From Symsagittifera roscoffensis (taxonomy: Eukaryota > Xenacoelomorpha > Acoela > Convolutidae): a stretch of DNA of 60,000 nucleotides. Both the position numbers and the translations under genes were made by a program. Shown here piece after piece: positions 1 through 11,844 of the stretch (within the stretch, counting starts at the first letter, position 1; each line of letters opens with the position of its first letter). The DNA lies in the NCBI RefSeq assembly GCF_963678635.1, contig NC_087065.1, forward strand, positions 41,481,430 through 41,541,429. Reading direction: 5' to 3'. Under the pieces are notes generated by a model. The model searched no databases. It saw only the letters and a program-made list of their open reading frames with translations, and was not told the DNA's origin.

Positions 1-1494
1 TTTGATAAAATAAATCTGATTTGAGGAAATTGGATCAATAGGTTTTTTTTTTATTTCGCTTGTAAACCTGAAAATTAAATTCCATTTTCGAAACTAGGAG
101 TCGATCACGTTTTTTGTGATTTTCTAACCTTTATTGTTCAATAGTGGACTTTGGAAATTGACTAAAATTAAAATAAAAACCACGAAAAAGTAAATTGAGA
201 AAATAAATCATCGCGACCAATAAGAGTTTAAACTACATTCATTGACTCTTAATATTTTCGCGTCTCATAAGGTATTTTTGAGACAAAATAGCTAGGCCGA
301 ATCTTATTTGCAACTTTCTGAGACTACATAAAATAGCACTAAAGCGTTAAAAAACAGTAACAAAAAAATTGTCCCAAATTGGCAAAACTTAAAGCGACTC
401 AAGTTTACAAAGCACTGCCGTAATTGCAGTGTGTTTTGTCATTTTGAGTTGAGACTATCAATGTTTTTCAACAAAAAGTTTTCTCAGAAAAGCCAGTAAA
501 AAATAAAGACTTGTCTAAAGAAAATTTAAAGAGGAACATCAAGTCTTTAGCGTATCAAAATTAGCTAATCTTTTAGAAAAAATACTGAAATAGTAGTTTT
601 CTCTTAAAAATTTCTTCCAGCGCAGAGTTTCAAAAAAATATGTGATTTAATTTGCATCCAAAAACGCGAAATTTTGCCTAATTGTTATGCCTCAAACCAA
701 TTTATACTCAGGCATGAACATTTTGAAGCCTACGCGTGAAAATAATACAACAAACAACTAGCACATTATTTATTCCAAATTAAACGAATTAGCAATTTGC
801 AATCCGCAAATCCGCCCAACTATAGGAAAAAAACTAAGCTATAATTTTTAAAAAGAGGAACTCAAGGCATCAGTATCTTTCAGAAGATTGATATAATTTT
901 AATTTAAAAACCAAATTTTTTCTAATCAAATTACCGCATACCAAATGAAACTATAGCGCTGATAAATTATCACAAACTAATCAAACTGGCCACTTAAAAC
1001 CTCTATCTTTATTAAATTATTTATTTGATTGTTTTTCAAAAACCACACCAGAAGCTTGAGAGTTTTTCGAGATTAACTGAGGTTTCGGTTTTGCTGCCCA
1101 TTTTGTTAATTTCATACATATATATATATATGAATATATATATAAATGTTTTAAGTGTCCTCACTGCTTCCAATTTCATTAGTAATTTTTCTCCTCAATT
1201 CAAGTGTAGACCAGTTTGCTTCTTTCTCAAACAAAAACTGATAGGCCCCATCCACCGCCAACATTACATTGGAGAAATTCGACTCGCTACCTCAACACTG
1301 CACAAATCCATATCCCCTGTATTTATGAAACATAAAAGGGTCTTTAATTATAACATGTGGCAAATTTCTCGTGTGAAAAGAATATAATTTGTTAAGAAAT
1401 TTTTGTTTAACGTCAAACTGAATGATCTGCTTCAATGAATTATTGTGAAAACTTGTGAGATATCTGCTTGGAAGTTATGATTTGAAAAGTTTTT
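1..1494. other. AT-rich sequence, no gene recognised
   Basis: I see no convincing coding region. A short TA microsatellite lies near 1118-1144. The 120-codon ORF at 1025-1387 runs through that microsatellite and has no recognisable domain, so I do not call it a gene. Confidence 0.5.
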
Positions 1495-1513
1495 TAAACC
1501 CTCAGCTAGAGAA

Positions 1514-1677
1514 AAGAAGATAAAAAGCAAACAAAACTTTTAACTGTTTTGAACGCCCTGTAAATAGTTTGAATACTTTTCGAAAAAGAAAGCTTAAGAA
1601 GATAAAAAGCAAACAAAACTTTTAACTGTTTTGAACGCCCTGTAAATAGTTTGAATACTTTTCGAAAAAGAAAGCTT
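1514..1677. repeat. 82-bp direct tandem repeat, two copies
   Basis: The unit starting AAGAAGATAAAAAGC at 1514 is repeated head to tail at 1596. I see no mismatch between the copies, so this is a recent duplication or slippage event. No gene is associated with it. Confidence 0.9.
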
Positions 1678-1731
1678 TGAAGTGTAGGGTTTTCACTGAC
1701 AATATCAAAAAGTAAGTGTCATATTAGCAAG

Positions 1732-2601
1732 CACGACTGCTCATATCAGGGCAAAAAAAAGTTGAAAAATTAGTAAAATGATTAATTTTTTTATTTGTTT
1801 TCCGTTTTTGATTTTTAGTGTTATTATTTTATTCGACCTGTCAAGTTCAAAGCGATAGATGTTACGTCTGGTAACTTATTAATAAGAACAAGTTGGTTGC
1901 TTCAATTTAGCTCACCGCTTACGCTCTAATAGGACAAAATATTTTGCGCATTAAATTTCCTAAATCGACAAAACTGACAGCTTTGAAAAAATAGTTTTAC
2001 AGAAAAAAATCCCTGTAAAATATAAATTTGGCTTTATGCTCAGGGCAGGGGCGGATCTAGGATTTTCTCGAGGTGGCGGATTTTCAAAAAAAATTTTGAA
2101 AATTTTGACGAATTTTTTTTTTTTAGGTCTGCCAAATTGATTTTCGGAGCTCTTCTAAAGCACTAAAAAGACGCTGTTTTGATAAAATTTTCTGCGCCGC
2201 AGGCAAATTTTTGAAAAAACAGGTCAAAAAAGCTGTTTTTGGGCACTTTTGGGAAAATTTTCACAAAAAAAAATCGCGTTTTTTTGGCGCGCGCTCCCCC
2301 TCAAAGTTAGTAGATATTGGCGCCAAAGGAGCCTTTAGAAAAATTTAAGGGTCCGTCACCAAAAATGGATTTCTTAAAAAGTACCAAAGGGGGGACCCTT
2401 TGGGTCGGAATGGGGTCGAATCCCTGAGAGGGGGCGTCCGCCCCCCGCCCCCTCCCCTAAATCCGCCCCTGGCTCAGGGCATCAGTTTTTTTAGATGATA
2501 TAAAACATTCTGTCAAAAATAGTTAGTTAAAAGCCAAAAAATTTTTTAGGAGAAAAAATACCGAGTTGGAAGTTTCCGTTATTTTCTTCAAAGTCGGAAC
2601 A
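1732..2601 (-). mobile_element. Old Helentron-like (HINE) copy, split by a hAT-type MITE
   Basis: One end shows the degraded terminal motif GACTGCTCATATCAGGGC near 1733 and the other ends AAGTCGGAACA at 2601. Between them are the degraded central GCTTACGC...TAATAG block (about 1918-1935) and the downstream A-rich block. The copy is far more diverged than those after 35 kb. It is interrupted by the 2046-2471 element. Confidence 0.7.
2046..2471. mobile_element. hAT-type MITE with 8-bp target duplication
   Basis: The element starts CAGGGGCGGATCTAG and ends with the near-perfect inverted complement CTAAATCCGCCCCTG. It is flanked by the exact 8-bp direct repeat GCTCAGGG at 2038-2045 and 2472-2479. 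An 8-bp duplication and a CAGGGGCGGAT-type terminus are typical of hAT transposons. The 426 bp have no coding capacity, so it is non-autonomous. It interrupts an older Helentron-like copy, which dates it as the younger insertion. Related fragments lie near 14.6, 57.0, 57.7 and 59.0 kb. Confidence 0.88.
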
Positions 2602-3100
2602 AAAAGTGGAAACATTGATTTCTTTCGTCGTTTTTGCAGTTTTTTCTTTTAAATAGTCAAAGATAATTATGTTCAAAATTTGTCAAATATTATCAAAAAT
2701 TAGTATTTATCAGTTTCATTTCAAACTTATTCTCAAACTTGTTCAGTTTCATTTCACTAAAAATTGTACAAAAGATCCACACCGCTACTTCAAAATGTGT
2801 TCGGACATTTTTTTTGTTCCAACTAGCAAAGAAAGCAAACAATCTGCATGCTGAGGGTGTTTTTTACTATATATCAATCTTTACTATATTTTTTACTATA
2901 TATACCAATTCAAAGATGTCAATGTCTTGAGCTAAAAAAAACGCATTAAAAATTTTCTGCCGTCGTCTCTTTTGAAAAGTTATGGATTTCTTAAAATTAC
3001 TAATTGGCCAGTTTGCTGGATTATTTAAATTGCTTATTATCAACTTAGAGCACTTAGTGAAAAAAAAACTATAATTAAAAATTTTTTAAAAAAATGTAGT

Positions 3101-3280
3101 ATGAAGGCAATATTCAATTTGAAGGATCTACAGTTTGCACTGGAGGCAAGAGTTCAAATTGAAGATGAAGAAAGGTTTGTTGAAATAATGGTTATGTTGT
3201 ATCAAAACGCAAGAGACCTAAATGAAATCTATCAAATTGGATTATTAAAAAAATGGGAACAAAGTGAGTTTGATTTTTGA
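3101..3280 (+). CDS. Short exon-like ORF, 59 codons, unrecognised
   Basis: The ORF starts with ATG at 3101 and stops at 3278-3280. Its composition is protein-like: charged and amphipathic, beginning MKAIFNLKDLQFALEARV and containing ERFVEIMVMLYQNARDLNEI, unlike the low-complexity ORFs around it. A strong donor match AAA|GTGAGT lies at 3263/3264 near its end. A TAG that could be an acceptor lies at 3097-3099. The next pyrimidine-rich AG downstream (ACCCCAG, about 3309) would define an intron of about 47 bp, but it leads quickly to a stop. It may therefore be a terminal exon, an isolated exon or a gene remnant. I recognise no family, and no other exon of the gene can be assigned. Confidence 0.4.
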   Translation: MKAIFNLKDLQFALEARVQIEDEERFVEIMVMLYQNARDLNEIYQIGLLKKWEQSEFDF

Positions 3281-3715
3281 CTTTTTCTGAATATAACTCC
3301 CATTACCCCAGCCTACTAACAAAAAATTGTAGCTCTAAAACACTGATGTTTTTTTAGGTTGAGAGTTTGGTCTAATAGTATTAAATCTAATAATAATAAT
3401 AATACAAAATTTCAAAACGAAAAACATCGTGAGGCAACATTCCGTCGCAAGGAACAATTGGTCACGGGCGACGATTGACGGCATTTCAAAAAAAACGCAG
3501 TTTTTAGCAGAGAATTTTAGCATATAAAATAGAAAAAAGCGAAATAAATTGAATTAGCAATGTACAGCTACAAACGGCCAAGTCTTAGCGATGTTTGACT
3601 CCAAATAGTGTTTCACTGAACTACAAAAAATGAGTCTTGAATAAATTGGTTTGTAGCGAATTGTCGCTTTTTTTGCGAAAAACTCCTGTTTGCTGCGAAC
3701 TGTCACTTGCAACGA

Positions 3716-3753
3716 ATTGTCGCCATACCGAAAAATTGTCGCCATACCGAAAA
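3716..3753. repeat. 19-bp tandem repeat, two copies
   Basis: The unit ATTGTCGCCATACCGAAAA occurs twice head to tail (3716 and 3735). Further partial GAATTGTCGC motifs lie just upstream (3657-3720). Confidence 0.8.
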
Positions 3754-3995
3754 CTGGATGCGGGCTTGTTTGGATCATTCTGTGCTACTTGTTAAAATTG
3801 ATCTGCCTCAGATTTGATTTCTTCTAAACTATCAACCTATGGTATAATCTCCAAAGGCCTTTCTTTTTTTCAGAAATGTAATTCACAAAAGCAAACAGCG
3901 TACACGAAAGCAAATTGCTAGACTAGATTTCTTCCTGTATTTCAAAAGGTGTAAAAACATTAATTTAAATTACAATTAAGTCAGGAAAAATAATA

Positions 3996-4001
3996 TTTAT
4001 T
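3996..4001 (-). promoter_or_regulatory. Candidate polyadenylation signal of the GPCR gene
   Basis: On the minus strand this hexamer reads AATAAA, about 90 nt downstream of the GPCR stop codon. Position and sequence fit a canonical poly(A) signal. In DNA this AT-rich a chance match is possible. Confidence 0.45.
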
Positions 4002-4089
4002 ACGCCCAGAAAATAATTATTTTTTTGTCTGCAAACATACATCAAGTTGGATTCACATCGAATAAAAAATAGCACTAAATATTTAGAGG

Positions 4090-5553
4090 TTAGACTTCGG
4101 TCGGTTGAGGGCTGAGCTTACAACAATTGGGAATAAGCTTCGCTATCTTCTGTCTGAGTGCAAAGCAGGTGAACAGTTTACAAAGCTGTTTTCTCATTCT
4201 CTTGTCGTTACACGTGAACAAAAAGGGGTTCAAAATAAAAAGCAGTCCATACAACATGCTAGTGACAAGCCATACATCCATAGAAATTTTCTTTGGCACC
4301 CATTTTTCCGGTAGAAAAGTAACGATTACTTCATAAAGTGAGTTCGGGAACGTTACGCATAGAAACACGACACAAGCGAAGAACATAGTCGCCGTGATTT
4401 GATGTCGGCTTCGCAGTCTCCGGCGACGACGCCGCATGTACAGTGCCTGTGTCTGTGCTTCTGAAGACTTCAATACCTTCTGGAATCTACCAACCATCTC
4501 CAAGTTCGAAGTCGGGGTCTGATTGTTTGATTTGTCAGAAGCGTTGTTTGACGAGTTTTGGCTGTTAGCTTGGCCTCCAAACGAGCAGGGTCCATTGTCC
4601 TCAGGGTTGATAGCGGAAGATTGGTTGATATTGTTCGCCAGGTGGATCTGGTTTAGATTGACGCACTCAGCATTCAACTGACCTACTTCGTCGAAGTTGT
4701 CAACCTCCTCGTGGTGATTGCTGCTGCTCTGTTTGTTACCAGTGTTTGTCGACAAGGAAAAATGTCGGTTTAGTTTCTGCTGTCTGAGAGTGCTTTTGGG
4801 ACGAAGGGATCCACCTCGAGTGTTTCGAAGATATATTCGGTCGGCTGTTTCAGCTGCATTGGCTGGATTCTGCGGGTCTTGTTGGTTCGCTGGTTGTCTA
4901 GCGCAACATGGAAATTTGCAAGCCAGTGAAAAGATACGGCGCACTGGACTCCAGAAAGGTTCGCTGAAGAAAACTGATATGACTCGATATACATAGAACA
5001 TCATTATTGTGCAAGCTAGCAGAAGGATAGCTTTGATGAACACGTAGTAAGTGCCGATACCCGACGAGTACTCTTTAATTGTCTCGTACCGACACGAGCA
5101 GAAGTCGGGAACGGCGTGAACACTGGCGACAGTCAGCAGGATAATTATGGCGATGCATGTTCGCGAGCGGGAAAAGATTGTTCGGTAATTGACGGCAAGT
5201 TTTACTGCGGCGTACCTGTTGATAGCTATGAGTAGAACTAGTCCCAAACAGGCGTGGATGATGAAGTTGTAGATAGCATAATGGATAAAGCAGTATACAC
5301 TTGCGTTCTGTTTGATTCTGTTGAGGAGCGAATGTTCCGAGAGGAAGTAAGTAAGTCCGGGGATCATAAGGACTATGCCGTACAGCGCTGAAAGGATACA
5401 CTTCAAAGCGACCAGACATTCACAAGACAGAAGCCCCTCTTGTTTTTTCACCAGAAGTGTGAACACAATACTGTTTGAGAAAAAAGCACTGAGGCCAAAA
5501 ATGACCATTAAAGCTGCAAAGGGGCCCACGAAATGGTCAAATATGTAAGACAT
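4090..5553 (-). CDS. Rhodopsin-like (class A) G-protein-coupled receptor, single exon
   Basis: The 487-residue protein has seven hydrophobic segments, roughly residues 12-35, 46-70, 88-111, 132-150, 168-192, 386-412 and 426-447. Class A hallmarks are visible: NRY (112-114) at the DRY position after TM3, Cys88 with Cys152/Cys154 available for the TM3-ECL2 disulfide, a TM6 Cys...Pro pattern (399-403) and NPFLF (442-446) at the NPxxY position. It should act at the cell surface and couple to G proteins; the ligand cannot be told. The third intracellular loop is very long (about 193-385), rich in Asn, Gln and Ser, and ends in a run of six Arg (374-379). The C-terminal tail is Cys-rich, with possible palmitoylation sites. 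An in-frame TAA 10-12 nt before the ATG fixes the start if the gene is unspliced. No intron is needed. It is the only confident host gene here and stands alone; I cannot assign an orthologue. Confidence 0.9.
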   Translation of the reverse strand: MSYIFDHFVGPFAALMVIFGLSAFFSNSIVFTLLVKKQEGLLSCECLVALKCILSALYGIVLMIPGLTYFLSEHSLLNRIKQNASVYCFIHYAIYNFIIHACLGLVLLIAINRYAAVKLAVNYRTIFSRSRTCIAIIILLTVASVHAVPDFCSCRYETIKEYSSGIGTYYVFIKAILLLACTIMMFYVYRVISVFFSEPFWSPVRRIFSLACKFPCCARQPANQQDPQNPANAAETADRIYLRNTRGGSLRPKSTLRQQKLNRHFSLSTNTGNKQSSSNHHEEVDNFDEVGQLNAECVNLNQIHLANNINQSSAINPEDNGPCSFGGQANSQNSSNNASDKSNNQTPTSNLEMVGRFQKVLKSSEAQTQALYMRRRRRRLRSRHQITATMFFACVVFLCVTFPNSLYEVIVTFLPEKWVPKKISMDVWLVTSMLYGLLFILNPFLFTCNDKRMRKQLCKLFTCFALRQKIAKLIPNCCKLSPQPTEV

Positions 5554-7499
5554 TATATATTGTTAATCCAATGTCTCCAACCCAAATTGCAGGTGGCAAC
5601 TCAAATCAAAATAAAAGATAAGAAGTTGGATTTAAGTGACTGGCATTTGAGAAAGTCGGAACGTGTATAGAGGGACTTGTTTTGTAAACAGAAAACAGAC
5701 AACTGCGTCCAATGTTTTGCGATCAAGCTTTTGCCAGGTAATAACTTAATCAATCCATGCCAAGTCCGTTTACTTTAATGTATAAGTCAAATTTTGAACG
5801 TCTTTTCTGCCCATTTTCTCACTCTTCGAGAAAACAATTTGGCATTTTTACTTCAGTGGAATGAGTATTGAGTGCAGCTCTGCTGAGGGAAAAAGTGAAA
5901 AGTGAACAAAATTTCAAGCCAAAATGCAGTTGAATAAAATTTGTGGTAATTTTTAGTCTTATCTTATAGCCATTCGTTCAGTTAGTTTAATTTTCCTCCA
6001 TTTTGCTTAAAAATTGGTCCAATGGAACAGCTCTAAACTGAACACAATTTTCTGCACATTTTTATTGGCTGCTTCTTTAGGTTTTTTGCCTCTCCATTAA
6101 AATTGGTGTAAAATAAATTCGCGTCGTATCCGGGGTCAATAAATTTGTTGTACTTATTAGAATTTCCAACAGTTGGAGGCCAAGCCGTATTGATGTAATA
6201 GAAAAGCAATAGAGGCCATATTTTGCGGGGTTTTAAATTCCACAAAAATGATGGAAGATGATCCAGGTGGTGAGGCGTTGATTATAAGACAATATATGTC
6301 TACTTCATTGTCATAGAACAATATTACATTATTACTCCTCCCTCGACTAGAATTCGCCATCGGCAAAATTCAGGTTAACAATGCATCGAGACGGATTTTT
6401 ATCAGGATCACAAATTTGTAGAAGAGTATACGATATTGGTAATAACTACATCTCAGAGCGAAACCTTCAGAAGAGAGAATGTCTCCAGAGCAATTGATTC
6501 GCTTTCAAACGTCTCTGAGACTGTAAATTTATTTTCCCATAGTCAGAAAAATGGAAAAATACTTAACTAAAAATTTCCTTTAACATTGCAAAGCCAAGGC
6601 TTACTTTTTGCATTCATTGGAGTCAGAAAGGCTGCTGAGAAAAAATTAGTTCGAAAAAAGTATGAACTCAAATCGGGTATGGTCAGGGTAGTAGCGGTTT
6701 CCCCGTTAACAACTATCTACCAAAAAGTCCCTCTTTGGTACTATAATTTAACATACATTTTGACTGACCAGTCTTAAGATTTCGTGCAATTATTAGCGCA
6801 ATTTGGAGCAATTATTAGCTAAATTTGTGGGGAAGACCTTGCTGAAATCGTTATTTTAATGTTTAAAGATAATTCAGAAATCAACGAAGGTGGTGGTTTT
6901 TGTAAATATCCTCTCTTTCTCTCTCATCTAGATATATGAATCTATCCTCGCGTGCTGAGAATTTGGAAACGGTTACAACTTCAAAAGCAGTGGGACTGAT
7001 ATTAGCCGGTGTTCTGATAGTGAAAGTGCACTGAGTTGAAATAAATTGGTGCTTTCAACCATACAAAGACAAGAACAAGAACAGCGCGGCATATCTGAGA
7101 GGTGGTAAATAAATCTTTTTGATGCCTCTGGAATCACAGCGGTCTCCAATACATCAGGCGGGGCATATATGCTTTATGCAGTCACAAACGTACCATGGCG
7201 ACAGATTTACACATGTCTTTTTACGACTACATAGCAGCATTTACAAACTTGGCACCAAGTCAACCCCTTACCCTCTCGACCTTCTTCCCACCCCTTTCTT
7301 CCCACCCCCTTCTCCCTATTAGCGCTAGCCAAAAAAATGACACAAAATTTACAAGGAAAGAAGAAGGAACGCTTAATCATCGCTAATGGAATGACGGATT
7401 TAAGTCATAAGAGAAAAACATGAGTCTCTTTAATTATACCATCCTCCCATTGCAAAGGGGGGGGGGATTCGTTATTAGATTTAAAAAAATGCACATGTT
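5554..7499. other. Upstream flank of the GPCR gene, no gene recognised
   Basis: I see no convincing coding region. Minus-strand ORFs of about 70 codons (6033-6366) overlap each other in different frames, which suggests chance. A poly-G run of ten lies near 7457-7466. Confidence 0.5.
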
Positions 7500-10400
7500 T
7501 ATAACCATTGATTTAGTTCTTCACTAGCAACCCCGTTTCCAATAAGCCATCGGTTCGCAGAAAGTAAATTGTTCTGATCAAGTTGTTCAAGCAAGAACAA
7601 TTTCAAGTTAAGCCAAGTCGTGAATCGGATTGAAAATTTTTAAATTTCAAAGACCGAATTGGTTTGGGATAAGTTTAAGTTCTTCTAAGCAAGCTATTCA
7701 AATGTGAAACATTTTAACATTTCAAACTCTTTCTTAGAATGAATCGGTTCCCCAAAAGTAAATTTTCTTAGCTAGCTATTCAAGCGATGAAAAAATGAAA
7801 CACTTAACAAATTACAGAGAGTGAATCGGTATAGCGAAATCAAGTTCTTCTTACACAAAATTTTTAAGTTGTGAAACTTAAAAGAAATTAAGGTTAATTC
7901 AGACCAACTCGGTGCGCGAAAAAGTGAATTTTTTCTAAGCAAGCTATGAAGCCTGGATACATTTCAAGTTATGTATGATGACGAAAAGTTCAAGCTGACC
8001 TATTGAAGCCATTCAAGAAATTTTGCAAGTTTTAGATACTGCTCGCGAAAACGTCGCTTTTTAGCTAGCTATTCAAGCGATAAAAATTTGAAGTCGAAAT
8101 TTGAAGTGAATTTGAATTTAAAAATGCTCGAAGTCGAAGTTTTTTCAGCAAATTTTTCAAGCTGTGAAACTTTGAACATTTTTGGTTAATTGAGATCAAA
8201 GCAAGCGATTCAAGCTATGCAACAATGAAACATTTGAAGCTTTTTATAGACTTTTTCGGTTCTCAAAAACGAAGTTTTTCTAAGCAAGCTATTCGAGCTA
8301 TGCATTATATAACTTATTTCAGATTATTCCAGGAAGTAAATCAAATGACATAAAACTGCAGTTTTCTACAGGCCGCTCTATATTGAATATAGAAAAATTC
8401 CAAGTTAGTTCTTTCTTTGACTGATTTGTTTTGCAAAAATGTGAAGCTTTCCTTTGCAAATTTTTCAAGCAAGGAAAATTAAAATTTTTCAAGTTATTTC
8501 ATAGAACAAATCAGTTGGCAAAAAACTGAGTTTTTTTGTAGTAGGCTATTCAAGCAATTTAAAATTGAATACTTTCAGCGTTTCAAGTTTTTTCATGAAG
8601 CCACTCATAAATTTCGAGTTTTTTTTGAAGCCAACCAAGCGTTAATTTTTGGAAATATTTCAGGTTTTTTGTAGACCGAACGGAATCGCGAAAATTCAGG
8701 GAAAAAATCGGACAGAAAAAAAATAAATATATTCTATTGAAGCCATTTAACCGATTGATCTTTGAAATAATTCATGTTAATTTGTGAAGCAAAGCTGATG
8801 GCTAAACGTTGAAGTTTTTTAATCAAACTTTGACATCTGTCAAGCTGTTTCATTCCGACGCAATTCGAGAAATGTTGAAGTTAATCGTAAGCAAGTTTTT
8901 AAAGCTATGAAATATTGAAAAAAGCAAATTACTTTAAAGGGCGAATCGTTTGCAAAAAAATTGAAATTTTCCCATGCAAGCAATGAAATTTCAAATGTCT
9001 CAGAGCGAATCAGTCAGCAAGAACTTCCAGTAATCTAAAAAAGCTATGAAAACTTGACCAAAATTTTGTTGTTAGTATGTCTGAAACCTTCAATGAAAAA
9101 AAACTTTCTCAGCAAGCTATTTGAGCAATGGCCTTAAAAACTTATAAGATATTTCTTGACAAAAGCATTTTATGAAAAATTAAGTGTCCTGTGCAAGTTA
9201 TTCCAGCAAGAATAGAGCGAAATGGTTCGCAAAAACTTGAAAATTTTTTCGTAAATAAGCCTTCGAATCTATGTATTGTGAATGGTTTGAAATTATTTTC
9301 AGCAAGTTATTCGAGCGAAAAAGTCAATTTCGAAAAAAAAACAATTTGATCCTATACCAATTTTTTTTGCAAATAAGAACAAAATTTTTCATATTCAAGT
9401 TATTCAAGCCAAAACTCTGAAATAACTCAAATTGTTTGATGGAGCGACTTGGTTTGCAGAAATTTAAGTTTTTCTAATCAAGCTTTTCAAACTATGAATT
9501 AATTCAAGTTATTTCAAATACCGAATCAGTTTGCAGAAAAATTAAGTTTTCCTAAGCCAGCTATTTAAGCTTTGAAAATTTAAGATTTCAAATTATTTCA
9601 TGAAACGAATCGGATGGCAAAAAGTTTAAGTTTTTCTTTTAATGTCATTGAAGCGTTGAAACTATTCGAATAAATTTAAAATTAATTTTTTTCTCAGCAA
9701 GCTATAAAACTTTGAAAAACTTCAAATTATATCATAACCTGAATCGGTTGGTGAAAAAACAAGAAACTTTTAAGCAAGCTTTTGAAGCTATGCATTTCTG
9801 AAATATTTTAAGCTATTAAATCGAGCAAATCAGTTAAAAAACAATCAAGTTTTTCCATTGTTGTCATTCAGGTGATGCAGCAAATTGGGTTACTTCATAG
9901 ATTGCATCGGTTTGCGAAAATTTCAAGCTTTCCTACGCAAGCGATTGAAGCAATGAGACGTTGAAGTAATTCAACTCATTTCACAAAACAAATCAGTAAG
10001 TTTTTTTAAGCAAGCATTTTAAGCTACAAAACAAATCAAGTTATTTCATAGACCGAATTGGTTTGCAGAAAGTTTAAGTTTTTCTCAAAAAGCTTTTCAA
10101 GCTTGGAATTATTTCAAGGTATTTTATAGACCGAATCGTTTTTGCAGAAAATTTATGTTTTTCTAAGCAAGCTATTCCAGTTTTGAACCTTGCAGAATTT
10201 TCAACTTATATCATAGACTGAATCGATTCCTGGAAAGTTAAGTTTTTTTTAAGCAAGCTTTTCAAACTATGAAAGTGTGAAATATTTAAAGATATATCAT
10301 ATACTGAATTGTTTAGAGAAAATTCAACTTTTTCTCAGCAAGCTTTTTAAGCTTGGGATTTTTAAGACTTCAAGTTACTTCATAAAGCGAATCAGATAAT

Positions 10401-10720
10401 CTAAATTTAGAATTTATGTTTATAATCTAACTTTTTAATATACGTTTTTCTTAATTTGTTCAGAATTCAAGTTTTTCTTAGCAAGCTTTTCAAGCTATGA
10501 AAAATTGCAAACTTTCAAGTTATTTTACGGACTGAATCGTTTGATGAAAACTTAAATTTTTCTAATCAAGTAATTCAAGCTATGAAATTTTGAATCATTT
10601 CAAATTATTCCATAGACCGAATCACTCGTAAAAAATTTAAATAAATTGAAGCAAGCTGTTCAAATTATGAAACTTGGAAAAATTTCAAGGTATTTCATAG
10701 ACCAAATCACTGGTAACAAT
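7500..10720. repeat. Degenerate satellite-like array, period about 75-90 bp
   Basis: For 3.2 kb the same two modules alternate. One resembles AAGTTTTTCTAAGCAAGCT followed by ATTCAAGCTATGAAA. The other resembles TTATTTCATAGACCGAATC followed by GGTTTGCAAAAA. Copies are heavily mutated and of variable length, on the order of 40 units. A roughly 50-bp foreign stretch interrupts the array near 10395-10445. No reading frame survives, so I regard it as an old non-coding tandem array. Confidence 0.8.
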
Positions 10721-11839
10721 TAAAAAAACTGACCACGGAGGTTGCTGAGTCTTTATGAATGGTTTCTGGATGAAAAGAATCTGTAAAAAAAAAACTTTTT
10801 TTGAAAATTAAAAGAAGAGGTATAGCTTCAAACAAATTTATTCGACATCGAATAAAATTTTTTGCTGACTTTGAGACATGCTGAAACATGCTGACTTTGA
10901 GACAGTAAATTGGCGTTAGAACTGCAATCGAATTCTACAAAACTTTTTCATTCAACTACGATTTGCTTAGTAATTTTTCAGAGCAAAAAACACCAAAAAA
11001 ACGGCAACCGCGAACCTTCAAAGAAGTATTTCGAGTTAGATCACATTTGAAGGTCAGAATTTTTCAGAAACTTAATACCTTGTCCGAAAAATTTGTTGAA
11101 TGCTATGTCTAGCCGTGAAGTTGAATTGGGGTTGACTTAAATAGTTTCGGACTTCTTTTTAAAAAAAATCTAGACTGCATGATTCTTGGACGTTCTGATC
11201 TAAGCTTTTTTAAACGTTGCGCGCGATAGCCCCATAAACATTAGGCCTTATGCTGAAAACCTGTCGTTCAATTATTATATTAGAGATGATATAGGGGATT
11301 AGTGTTCACTTGGAATGGGGAGGGTTCTCATGCATGAGGGACCGAATGCTTGAAAAATTTCAACCAACCAAAATCGCTCAGCGTTCCTATTGGCTAAAGG
11401 CCTTTCTCACAAAATCGAAGTCATTATTAACAGAAAACGTATTAAATTACTGAAAAATAATCAAAAATATTACAAATTGCGGGTTACAACCGCAATACTG
11501 TTCAGAAAAAACATCAAGATTTATGAGTACAAGTTCATAAGAGTTTTTGAGTCTTGAAAACTCATCTGCTTATTATCTAATCAGTCAATATTAACACTTA
11601 TGGCCTGGGTTTATTTTCTTACATTGAGATTTTCGCGATTTACTTGGAGACTTTGAAAAATCAATTCTGATTGGCTAAAAGTAAGCTAAAATTAATTTCA
11701 AGCATTCCGTCCCTGAAGCATGATTAACGCCACCACTTGGAACCATAGGACCCATTGCTTGCGCCTAAACTTGGATATGGACAGAAAACCGAAAATTCAA
11801 TCATTCGATTAAGTTAGGTTTCAGGGCATCAAAATCTGC
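10721..11839. other. Unannotated AT-rich sequence
   Basis: I see no gene, RNA or recognised repeat in this stretch. A minus-strand ORF at 10707-10889 is short and has no domain. Confidence 0.5.
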
Positions 11840-11844
11840 CGAAA

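Noticed and set aside
4105-5419. Several ORFs of 69-114 codons on both strands inside the receptor gene
   Set aside because: They overlap the 487-codon receptor frame, which alone has seven membrane segments and class A motifs, so they are shadows.
6033-6366. Minus-strand gene next to the receptor
   Set aside because: Two overlapping frames of about 70 codons have no domain and no clear splice signals.
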